Below are positions 1-5,290 of a DNA stretch of 5,290 nucleotides, piece after piece. The translations under genes were made by a program, and so were the position numbers. The notes below the pieces were generated by a model. The model searched no databases and had not been told where the DNA came from. It worked only from the letters and a program-made list of their open reading frames with translations. Position 1 is the stretch's first letter. Each line of letters opens with the position of its first letter. The stretch comes from an uncultured Saprospiraceae bacterium (GTDB taxonomy: Bacteria; Bacteroidota; Bacteroidia; Chitinophagales; Saprospiraceae): contig CALGLY010000126.1 in assembly GCA_937959095.1 (NCBI GenBank), forward strand, positions 1 to 5,290, in the 5' to 3' direction.

Positions 1-711
1 CATAATAGCTCTTGCTGAATAGCCTTGATGATGCAAAGCGGCGGCTCGCCCGTAGAAGTCTTCTAGGAATTGGAGTTTTTGCTGGAGTTTGGCTTTGCCG
101 CCTTGTAGGTGCGGATTGTGACTACAGAACAAGACCTGAAAATCTAATTCCAATACGCGCTTGAGAGAGGTGATTTGCTGCGCCATACTCTCAGGGCGCA
201 TGAAGTAGCGAATATATTCCTTTACCCATAAATCTGCTGAGAACAACCAACCTTGTTCCGCTTCATAGAGCGCGAGCATATCCGTAGCATGTCCAGGAAT
301 AGGAATCAACTGAAAACTATGCTTCGGCGTGTGGATACTTTTCTCTTTGACTTGAATATTGAAATTGGCTTCGGCTTTGCCCCAAGTCATCCATTGTGCA
401 AAGCTGATTTTTGGTGGTTTTTTCATGAGTTCTACGCAAGCTGCGGAGGCATAAGTCGGGCAATTGAAATGGGCTTGTAGTAGCCCGATATTGCCCGTAT
501 GATCTTCATGATGATGGGTAAGAAAGATTTGATGAACAGGCAAGGGTTTTATGGTTTCCAATACTTCTTGGCGCATATTGCTATGCCCTGTATCTATGAG
601 CAAGCCATCTATAAAGTAAATATGCGAAAAGAGCTTTGGCTTCCCGAAGGGCGTTGAGCCAAACTGATAGGCTTGTACGTTTTCGTGCTGGGAGGATTTT
701 TGTAGTTTCAT
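1..711 (-). CDS. MBL-fold metallo-hydrolase, 3' end cut by window edge
   Basis: Metallo-beta-lactamase-fold hydrolase, probably cytoplasmic; the substrate cannot be told from sequence. The frame is open from an ATG at 711 to base 1, giving 237 residues with no stop. Visible metal ligands follow the classic di-zinc pattern: H66-x-H68-x-D70-H71 in THHHEDHTGN, then H141 (PGHATD), D160 (FSAD) and H198 (CSHNP). The N-terminal strands and the LIDTGHSN turn (about 39-45) also fit the fold. Residues 203-237 look like the start of the C-terminal helical region seen in glyoxalase II-like and LACTB2-like proteins, so perhaps a few dozen residues are missing. No signal peptide is seen. The start is firm: an in-frame TGA lies at 730-732 and no other ATG lies between. 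No Shine-Dalgarno is present; an 8-base repeat abuts the start instead. It follows pcm by 42 bases. A hydrolase of thioesters or similar is more likely than a true beta-lactamase. Confidence 0.93.
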   Translation of the reverse strand, partial: MKLQKSSQHENVQAYQFGSTPFGKPKLFSHIYFIDGLLIDTGHSNMRQEVLETIKPLPVHQIFLTHHHEDHTGNIGLLQAHFNCPTYASAACVELMKKPPKISFAQWMTWGKAEANFNIQVKEKSIHTPKHSFQLIPIPGHATDMLALYEAEQGWLFSADLWVKEYIRYFMRPESMAQQITSLKRVLELDFQVLFCSHNPHLQGGKAKLQQKLQFLEDFYGRAAALHHQGYSARAIM

Positions 712-713
712 TT

Positions 714-745
714 TTAATGCGATAATGCGTCAAGGCTATAATGCG
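714..745 (-). repeat. 8-base-periodic direct repeat upstream of the MBL gene
   Basis: Read on the minus strand from 745 down to 714, the sequence falls into four 8-base units: CGCATTAT, AGCCTTGA, CGCATTAT, CGCATTAA. Three units share CGCATTA and the second does not match. The array fills most of the 42-base gap after pcm and ends two bases before the ATG at 711, where a ribosome binding site would normally lie. It could be an operator, a translational element or a small replication-slippage product; sequence alone does not decide. Confidence 0.6.
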
Positions 746-753
746 TTAATTGT

Positions 754-1410
754 TTACTTCTTGAATCGCTCCAAGCCTTCTAAAAAGGGTACAAATTGAA
801 ATTTTCCAAACACTTTCGCCTCGAATTCATGCTCTGAGAGCCGCTCTATACAATACATTTCTTGCGTCTTTTCGCCTATTGGGACAACTAATTTGCCACC
901 AATACGAAGTTGTTCTTGTAGCTGCTCTGGTACACTATTTGCACCTGCTGTGACGAGGATTTTATCGAAAGGCGCAAGCTCGGCAATGCCTTTATAACCA
1001 TCACGAAGGTAGCAACGGATATTCGTAACCTTGAGGCGTTCAATAAGCTGTTGGGTCTTATGAAATAGGGCTTCTTGACGCTCCACCGTAAAGACGCGCG
1101 CACCCAAAGCTGCCAACACAACTGCTTGATAGCCCGAACCTGTACCAACTTCTAGTATTTTTTCGCGTTTTTGAACATCCAATAAAGCCGTTTGATAAGC
1201 AACGGTATAGGGCTGCGAAATGGTTTGCTCATTCCCGATAGGAAAGGCTTTGTCTTCGTAGGCTTGCACCTCAAAAGCAGAGTCTAAGAACCAATGACGC
1301 GGTATTGCTCCGATGGCTGCGAGTACGGCTTCATCTTTTATGCCTTTCCTTCGTAGGGTTTCTACCAAGCGTCGGCGTGCGCCTTTATGTCTGTATTCGT
1401 CTGCTTGCAT
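754..1410 (-). CDS. pcm: Protein-L-isoaspartate O-methyltransferase
   Basis: Cytoplasmic protein-repair enzyme. It transfers a methyl group from S-adenosylmethionine to L-isoaspartyl residues in aged proteins, starting their return to normal aspartate. In the 218-residue form used here, QTISQPYTVA (62-71) is the family's active-site signature and ILEVGTGSGYQ (85-95) is SAM motif I. The acidic end of strand 2 is at VE (109-110), followed by RDG (136-138), FDKILVTAG (148-156) and GGKLVVPIG (171-179). The protein ends in the usual FVPFLEGL-type tail, and the length is normal for the family. The frame also allows a GTG start at 1440 (ten more residues). I prefer the ATG at 1410: family members normally start just before the YRHKG block, and the ATG has an A-rich leader (AAAACAAAAA). 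An in-frame stop at 1447-1449 rules out anything longer. It lies downstream of dinB by about 60 bases (30 with the GTG), so co-transcription is plausible. Confidence 0.96.
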   Translation of the reverse strand: MQADEYRHKGARRRLVETLRRKGIKDEAVLAAIGAIPRHWFLDSAFEVQAYEDKAFPIGNEQTISQPYTVAYQTALLDVQKREKILEVGTGSGYQAVVLAALGARVFTVERQEALFHKTQQLIERLKVTNIRCYLRDGYKGIAELAPFDKILVTAGANSVPEQLQEQLRIGGKLVVPIGEKTQEMYCIERLSEHEFEAKVFGKFQFVPFLEGLERFKK

Positions 1411-1470
1411 TTTTTGTTTTATAAACGAATCGTGTCTCACATCTATTCAAAGGCGAAGATGCGGATTTTT

Positions 1471-2577
1471 CTAGCTGCTAGTATGGTTATCGCTTTCTTT
1501 TTTCTGTTCAAAATCAAAACTCAATTGCAGACCTTCTCCGAAGTGTTCGCGCTCTAGGTTGGAGACTGTTACGCCTAGTAATCGGGCAGCGTCAAAGTCT
1601 TTCCGATGTTGGCCGAGGAGTTCGAAGACGGTAGTTAATAAGGTATCCAAATTTCGGATTTCACTCTGGAAGCTTTTACTTCTAGTAATAGTCTGAAAGT
1701 CGGGCGTTTTGATTTTTATCGTTACGGTGCGCCCAAAGTTTTGTTTTTTAGTCATATACTCGAAGACCTTCGTGCCCACATAGCGCAGGCGTTCTTTCAT
1801 TTCTTGTGTATCGGTAAGGTCTTCGGAGAAAGTACGTTCTGCACCTATAGATTTTCGTATGCGATTGGGATTCACTTTGCGCGTATCATCTGCCCGAACA
1901 ATACTATAATAATGCCGTCCTGCTTTGCCGAATCGTTGCACGAGTTCTATTTGCGAAAGCTGTTTTAAATCCTTGCCTGTGTGGATGCCCATGCGGTGCA
2001 TTCGCTTCGCGGTTACTTTTCCGATGCCGAAGAATTTTTCGATTTTAAGGCTTTCCAAAAAAGGAATTGCCTCTTCAGGCGTGATGACTTTGTAGCCATT
2101 GGGTTTGTTAATATCAGAAGCAACTTTGGCTAGAAATTTATTGAAAGAAATACCTGCCGAAGCGGTTAGTTGAGTAGTTGCTTCTATGCGGGCGCGAATT
2201 TCATTGGCGATAATAGTAGCGGAATGCGGGCCTTTTTTCGGTTCGGTAACATCGAGATAAGCTTCATCGAGCGAAAGCGGCTCTACTAAATCGGTATATT
2301 CCAAAAAAATAGAATGAATCTGCTGCGATACTTCCTGATAGACATCAAAGCGTGATTTTACAAAAATCAAATTCGGACACTTTCGCTTTGCTGTAATACT
2401 AGGCATGGCGGATCGCACTCCATAGCGGCGCGCCTCATAACTTGCGGATGCTACTACGCCTCGTTTCGCTGCGCCACCTACGGCTACTGGTTTGCCGCGC
2501 AATTCGGGAAAATCACGCTGCTCCACCGCAGCGAAGAAGGCATCCATATCAATATGTATGATTTTGCGATTGCTCAT
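1471..2577 (-). CDS. dinB: DNA polymerase IV (Y-family, translesion)
   Basis: Error-prone Y-family polymerase that copies past damaged template bases, acting at the replication fork with the beta clamp. The 368 residues are close to the usual 350-370. Metal-binding catalytic acids are visible: D10 in HIDMDAFF, and D104-E105 in SLDEAYLDV. F15 aligns with the E. coli steric-gate Phe13 that excludes ribonucleotides. The finger motif SYEARRYGVRSAMP spans 46-59. A helix-hairpin-helix region, FFGIGKVTAKRM, starts at 182, and the little-finger domain covers roughly 243-340. The C-terminus carries QLSFDF (351-356), a good beta-clamp-binding motif, followed by a polar tail. All key residues are intact, so the enzyme should be active. 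The ATG at 2577 gives the canonical N-terminus. It follows the 171-residue membrane protein by 38 bases; that gap holds a TAnnTTTG-like element. No LexA-type operator was recognised. Confidence 0.98.
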   Translation of the reverse strand: MSNRKIIHIDMDAFFAAVEQRDFPELRGKPVAVGGAAKRGVVASASYEARRYGVRSAMPSITAKRKCPNLIFVKSRFDVYQEVSQQIHSIFLEYTDLVEPLSLDEAYLDVTEPKKGPHSATIIANEIRARIEATTQLTASAGISFNKFLAKVASDINKPNGYKVITPEEAIPFLESLKIEKFFGIGKVTAKRMHRMGIHTGKDLKQLSQIELVQRFGKAGRHYYSIVRADDTRKVNPNRIRKSIGAERTFSEDLTDTQEMKERLRYVGTKVFEYMTKKQNFGRTVTIKIKTPDFQTITRSKSFQSEIRNLDTLLTTVFELLGQHRKDFDAARLLGVTVSNLEREHFGEGLQLSFDFEQKKESDNHTSS

Positions 2578-2585
2578 TCCTATGG

Positions 2586-2593
2586 CAAACGTA
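2586..2593 (-). promoter_or_regulatory. Possible Bacteroidota -7 promoter element before dinB
   Basis: On the minus strand this reads TACGTTTG, an exact match to the Bacteroidota -7 consensus TAnnTTTG. It ends 8 bases before the dinB ATG, so a transcript from it would have almost no leader. I see no TTG-type -33 element at the expected distance upstream, which weakens the call. If real, it would let dinB be expressed separately from the membrane-protein gene upstream. Confidence 0.3.
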
Positions 2594-2615
2594 TGGGGGA
2601 GGTATTTGGTTGATT

Positions 2616-3131
2616 TTACTTCCGTTCTACGCGCAATTCAGAAGCATATAAACTAGTACGCCATTGCAATAAGACATCCGCGACATAAGAAACGCCTGCT
2701 TGCACCATCAAGCCGATACCACTACCAATCATCAGATCCGATAAATCGGCAAAGACGGCAGTGAGCGCGAAACCGATTCCTAGTCCGATAAGTACTTGCT
2801 GCAAAATTGCACGACGACGTAGCACTTCTAAAAAAGAATTAAGGCGGGTGATTTCATTGGTCATACTACTTGTTTTACCAGCTCCTAAGTCTTGTACGAG
2901 TATCTTTTGCTGCTTATTACCTTGCACGAGCATATAGGTACTTTGCACGATTTGCACCAAAGCAAGCAGTAGAGTAGGGTAGGTGATGCCTTTCCAAAAA
3001 GGGGTGCTACTATTCGTATAGGCATAATAGCCAAAGGCAAGTGCTAGAAGCCCCCAGATTAGAATAAACAGGGCATTCTTTTGATGGCTTTTATAGTAGT
3101 TTTGTACGCGATATATTTTTTCATCAAGCAT
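2616..3131 (-). CDS. Uncharacterised four-helix membrane protein (171 aa)
   Basis: I do not recognise a named family. The 171-residue product looks like an inner-membrane protein with four hydrophobic segments, at about 19-38, 48-68, 109-127 and 131-153. They form two hairpins separated by a polar, basic stretch (about 70-108). The N-terminus (MLDEKIYRVQNYYKSHQKN) is charged and amphipathic rather than a cleavable signal. The segment around 131-153 is rich in glycine and small residues. The C-terminus is polar and ends in RVERK. Real coding is supported by the coherent topology, by the fit between dinB and the palindrome, and by lack of a competing frame. The general look is that of small conserved hypothetical proteins common in Bacteroidota, but that is an impression. 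The ATG at 3131 is the natural start; no Shine-Dalgarno precedes it. It may head a unit with dinB and pcm. No catalytic motif is visible; the GAGKTS stretch (83-88) is not a Walker A loop. Confidence 0.8.
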   Translation of the reverse strand: MLDEKIYRVQNYYKSHQKNALFILIWGLLALAFGYYAYTNSSTPFWKGITYPTLLLALVQIVQSTYMLVQGNKQQKILVQDLGAGKTSSMTNEITRLNSFLEVLRRRAILQQVLIGLGIGFALTAVFADLSDLMIGSGIGLMVQAGVSYVADVLLQWRTSLYASELRVERK

Positions 3132-3161
3132 TGAGCAGAATTGATTCAGGAAAGAAAATAA

Positions 3162-3210
3162 AGGGCGAGACTTTTGAAGTTTTTAAAACTTCAAAAGTCT
3201 GTTTAACCCT
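3162..3210 (-). terminator. Long perfect palindrome, probable intrinsic terminator
   Basis: A perfect inverted repeat has arms AGACTTTTGAAGTTTT (3168-3183) and AAAACTTCAAAAGTCT (3185-3200) around a single base at 3184. An outer short stem, AGGG (3162-3165) with CCCT (3207-3210), could close below it across an internal loop. On the minus strand the outer stem is followed directly by the T-rich stretch TTATTTTCTTT, as expected for a Rho-independent terminator of the EI24-like gene, whose stop is at 3214-3216. Each arm also contains a small palindrome of its own (ACTT...AAGT), so the site may instead be a dispersed palindromic repeat of the REP type. On the plus strand the downstream side is less T-rich, so action is more likely one-way. 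Confidence 0.6.
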
Positions 3211-3213
3211 CCG

Positions 3214-3969
3214 CTAATTTAGATGTTTTTTTTCTTCTTCAAGTAACGGAACGACTTGCATACTTGCAGCTACCGTAGCCAATGGGAAGACAATCAAAAA
3301 GCCAACAATAGTAAGTAATAAAGCCATAAAGATGATACCATTTCCAATCGCTAGACCTTTATGCTGTTTTACAAATTGGATACGTCCTTTGAAATCGAAG
3401 TGGCGTTCTAGGGTATAATCCATATTTCCGAAACCAGCATAATAGGATTGTATCAAAAACACGAATACTGCCGTAAATGGTGCAATTATTGGAATGATAA
3501 GCCCAAGTAATAGCAAGGGGACAGTCATTCCAATTTCCCAACTTGCATTGCGTAATGCAAGCCCTAAACTGCGTGCCATATCTGCCATGAAGGTCGTGAT
3601 GTGAAAGGCTTTGGGCTGAACTTCGCCGCGTAGATGTGCCTCTACACGCTCCGATAATGGACTCATGAAAGGCGACACGACGACCATAATCACATATTTG
3701 AATAATAAAATAGCGAGTACTAGCATCAGCAAGCCACTCACAATCGTACCAATCGCTTCTACAACTTGTCCGCCTTTTTGCCAATTGTACCAAGAGGTTG
3801 CCCATTCACCGATATTATCGGAAAATGTCCAAACACTTGTGAAAATAATGCCTGTCAATACCAAACTTATTAGCCCTGGAATGAAGACATATCGCCATAG
3901 TCCTAATTGATTGATGAGTCGTAGGGCTTTCAGATAGCCAAAGAGTCCTTGAAAAATTTGTTTTAGCAT
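3214..3969 (-). CDS. EI24 / CysZ-like membrane protein
   Basis: Integral inner-membrane protein of the EI24 domain family, which includes the bacterial sulfate permease CysZ. The 251 residues match the usual 230-260. Hydrophobic stretches lie at about 27-48, 72-98, 147-175 and 208-238; the long ones may be membrane-dipping helix pairs as in CysZ. Family signatures are visible: SPFMSPLSERVE (99-110), corresponding to CysZ's conserved post-helix segment, and NMDYTLERHFDFKGRIQF (182-199) followed by KQHKGLAIGNG (201-211), the family's MDYP...F...R..H.GL..G block. The family assignment is good, but sulfate transport is not established: no cysteine- or sulfate-assimilation gene is nearby, and many Bacteroidota members are simply called EI24 proteins. 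The ATG at 3969 has an A-rich leader (GAACTAAAA). The gene follows the amylase by 48 bases with no convincing terminator between, so the two may be co-transcribed; the palindrome just past its stop probably ends that unit. Confidence 0.87.
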   Translation of the reverse strand: MLKQIFQGLFGYLKALRLINQLGLWRYVFIPGLISLVLTGIIFTSVWTFSDNIGEWATSWYNWQKGGQVVEAIGTIVSGLLMLVLAILLFKYVIMVVVSPFMSPLSERVEAHLRGEVQPKAFHITTFMADMARSLGLALRNASWEIGMTVPLLLLGLIIPIIAPFTAVFVFLIQSYYAGFGNMDYTLERHFDFKGRIQFVKQHKGLAIGNGIIFMALLLTIVGFLIVFPLATVAASMQVVPLLEEEKKHLN

Positions 3970-4017
3970 TTTTAGTTCGATATCTATTTTAGAGCAGGCT
4001 TAAAATTTTCAAAGGGA

Positions 4018-5290
4018 TTATCGCAATTCAAGTACCTGATAGCCCCATGCCCCTAGACTAATTATTTGCCCATTTTCTACATCTACGGATTGTCCTGTGA
4101 ATACATCGGAGTAGAGCCCTTCGCAAGCTTCATAATCAAAGGTGACATTTTGAGCGTACTTACTGAGGTTGAGCAAGACCATAACTCGCTCTCCTGCTTT
4201 CTCTCGATAAAAGGCATATAAACTGTTCGCATCTCCAATCGGCATTCGCTTTAGTGTGCCACCTGCATTGCCATTCCAGAGGGCTTTGTTTCGGTGCTTC
4301 AAATCAAGAAGTACTTTATAGAAATTTGCTTTAGCATAAGTTCCCCAAGGAATGCTATCCTTCTCGAAAAATTCAAGGCGTTTATTGAGTCCCGCCTCTT
4401 GTCCACTATAGATCAGGGGCATTCCATCAAAAGTAAAAGCAAGCACAGCTAAAGCATCTGCTGCTTCGCCCATTCGTTCTTCCACGGTTCCATTCCAAGA
4501 GTTTTCATCATGATTTGTGATGAAGTGCATATGATGTCCTTGCTCGAAGCGTTCGCTATCTTGTGCTAGCCACGCATCTATAGAGGGTAGACTATCTTTT
4601 TCTTGTGCAATAGCATTCATCAGGTGATGAAACGACCAGCCATAAGACATATTGAAGAGCGTTGCAGTATTCCGATGTTCGGGTTCTTCGGCTTCTGCAA
4701 GCATAAAAATATCTGCTTTCGCGGCACGTAAGGCAGGAATGCATGCTTCCCAAAAATCAAGTGGTACTTCACCAGCTACATCCATTCGGAAGCCATCTAC
4801 ACCCTTTTCATTCACCCAAAATAGTAAATCTGAAATCATATTGGCGCGCAAGGCTTTATTGTCATAATTGAGGTCGGCAACATCCGTCCAGCCCCACGAT
4901 TCATTTGTTTCTGAATTGACAGGATCGGTTATTTTTCCATCTATTTGTGTGTAGTATTCTGGGTGTTCCTTTATCCAGACATGATCCCAGCCGGTGTGGT
5001 TTGGTACCCAATCCAGAATGATTTTCATACCATAGTCGTGTGCTTGAGCCAGTAAGCTTTCTAGGTCTTCCATCTTGCCAAATTCAGGATTCACCTTACG
5101 GAAATCGGAGACGGCATAGTAGCTTCCCAAACCACCTTTTCGCTTGGTTTTGCTAATCGGAAAAACAGGCATGAACCATAGAATATCCACCCCCATATCT
5201 TTTAGGCGTTTCAGGTGTTTTTCGTGAAAGGCTTTGATCGTGCCTTCTTGGGTATATTGCCGAATATTGACTTCATAAATATTCGCATTT
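4018..5290 (-). CDS. GH13 alpha-amylase-family glycoside hydrolase, 5' end cut by window edge
   Basis: Alpha-glucan-acting enzyme of family GH13 with a (beta/alpha)8 barrel. The frame is open to the right edge, so the ATG at 5196 is internal: the 31 residues before it (NANIYEVNIRQYTQEGT...LKD) are the canonical first barrel strand and helix. 423 residues are visible; the true start is probably only a short distance outside. Numbering from the first visible residue: region I DWVPNH is 93-98, region II GFRMDVAG is 166-173 with nucleophile D170, region III MLAEAEE is 196-202 with acid/base E199, and region IV ITNHDEN is 257-263 with the transition-state aspartate D261. All three catalytic acids are present. 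A short C-terminal beta domain covers roughly the last 75 residues (SLYAFYREKAGERVMVLLNLS onward in that region). A signal peptide cannot be judged because the N-terminus is missing. Substrate (starch, maltodextrin, glycogen) and exact subfamily are not resolved. No SusC/SusD or sugar transporter is in view. Confidence 0.95.
   Translation of the reverse strand, partial: NANIYEVNIRQYTQEGTIKAFHEKHLKRLKDMGVDILWFMPVFPISKTKRKGGLGSYYAVSDFRKVNPEFGKMEDLESLLAQAHDYGMKIILDWVPNHTGWDHVWIKEHPEYYTQIDGKITDPVNSETNESWGWTDVADLNYDNKALRANMISDLLFWVNEKGVDGFRMDVAGEVPLDFWEACIPALRAAKADIFMLAEAEEPEHRNTATLFNMSYGWSFHHLMNAIAQEKDSLPSIDAWLAQDSERFEQGHHMHFITNHDENSWNGTVEERMGEAADALAVLAFTFDGMPLIYSGQEAGLNKRLEFFEKDSIPWGTYAKANFYKVLLDLKHRNKALWNGNAGGTLKRMPIGDANSLYAFYREKAGERVMVLLNLSKYAQNVTFDYEACEGLYSDVFTGQSVDVENGQIISLGAWGYQVLELR

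Noticed and set aside
253..480. Plus-strand open frame of 75 codons
   Set aside because: It lies antisense inside the MBL-fold gene, whose minus-strand frame has all metal ligands in place; the plus-strand product has no recognisable features.
888..1148. Second minus-strand frame of 86 codons within pcm
   Set aside because: It overlaps pcm in another frame, while the pcm frame carries the full methyltransferase motif set. It is a shadow frame.
1471..1481. CTAGC-T-GCTAG inverted repeat at the dinB stop codon, next to a run of five A/T bases, considered as a terminator
   Set aside because: The stem is at most four or five base pairs with a loop of one to three bases and overlaps the coding end; too weak to call.
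1741..1968. Plus-strand open frame of 75 codons inside dinB
   Set aside because: It is antisense to a well-conserved part of DinB and its translation shows no domain or topology of its own.
2868..2885. GAGKTS stretch in the 171-residue membrane protein, considered as a Walker A nucleotide-binding loop
   Set aside because: The required GxxxxGK[ST] spacing is absent because the residue four positions before the GK glycine region is not glycine, and no Walker B or fold context is present.
3359..3805. Minus-strand frame of 148 codons inside the EI24-like gene
   Set aside because: It is long for a shadow, but its translation is cysteine- and arginine-rich with no coherent fold, while the overlapping frame has clear EI24 signatures and membrane helices.
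3665..3910. Plus-strand open frame of 81 codons
   Set aside because: It is antisense to the EI24-like gene, has a low-complexity Thr/Ile-rich product and no supporting start context.
3987..4005. TTTTA...TAAAA inverted repeat between the amylase and the EI24-like gene, considered as a terminator
   Set aside because: Five A-T pairs around a nine-base loop are not stable, and no T-run follows; it is likely chance in an AT-rich gap.
4652..4867. Plus-strand open frame of 71 codons
   Set aside because: It is antisense to the GH13 catalytic core and its product is Ser/Ala/Lys-rich low complexity, typical of a shadow frame.

Overview
The window looks like an ordinary chromosomal segment of a Bacteroidota bacterium, probably an environmental member of the Cytophagales/Saprospirales type; the order is a guess. 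The grounds are the protein sequences (a Pcm, a DinB and a GH13 enzyme of Bacteroidota flavour), start codons preceded by A-rich or featureless stretches rather than Shine-Dalgarno sequences, and one TAnnTTTG-like promoter element. No mobile element, CRISPR array, tRNA or rRNA was seen.

All six genes lie on the minus strand, so transcription runs from high to low coordinates. In that order they are: (1) a GH13 alpha-amylase-family enzyme, cut at its 5' end by the right window edge; (2) an EI24/CysZ-like four-helix membrane protein; (3) a long perfect palindrome that is probably a terminator; (4) an unrecognised 171-residue membrane protein; (5) DNA polymerase IV (dinB); (6) protein-L-isoaspartate O-methyltransferase (pcm); (7) a metallo-beta-lactamase-fold hydrolase, cut at its 3' end by the left window edge. 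Coding density is high and intergenic gaps are about 37 to 82 bases, or about 60 if the preferred pcm start is used. No gene-free stretch reaches 300 bases.

The layout suggests two transcription units. The upstream one (amylase, EI24-like) would end at the palindrome. The downstream one (membrane protein, dinB, pcm, MBL hydrolase) could be read together, with a possible extra promoter just ahead of dinB. DinB (lesion bypass) and Pcm (repair of aged proteins) share a damage/stress theme, but nothing here shows co-regulation, and the amylase has no visible sugar-uptake partners.

I did not find a convincing undescribed system. The items most worth a second look are non-coding: the 33-base palindrome with nested small palindromes at 3168-3200, and an 8-base-periodic repeat ending two bases before the start codon of the MBL gene (714-745). 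The uncharacterised membrane protein comes next.
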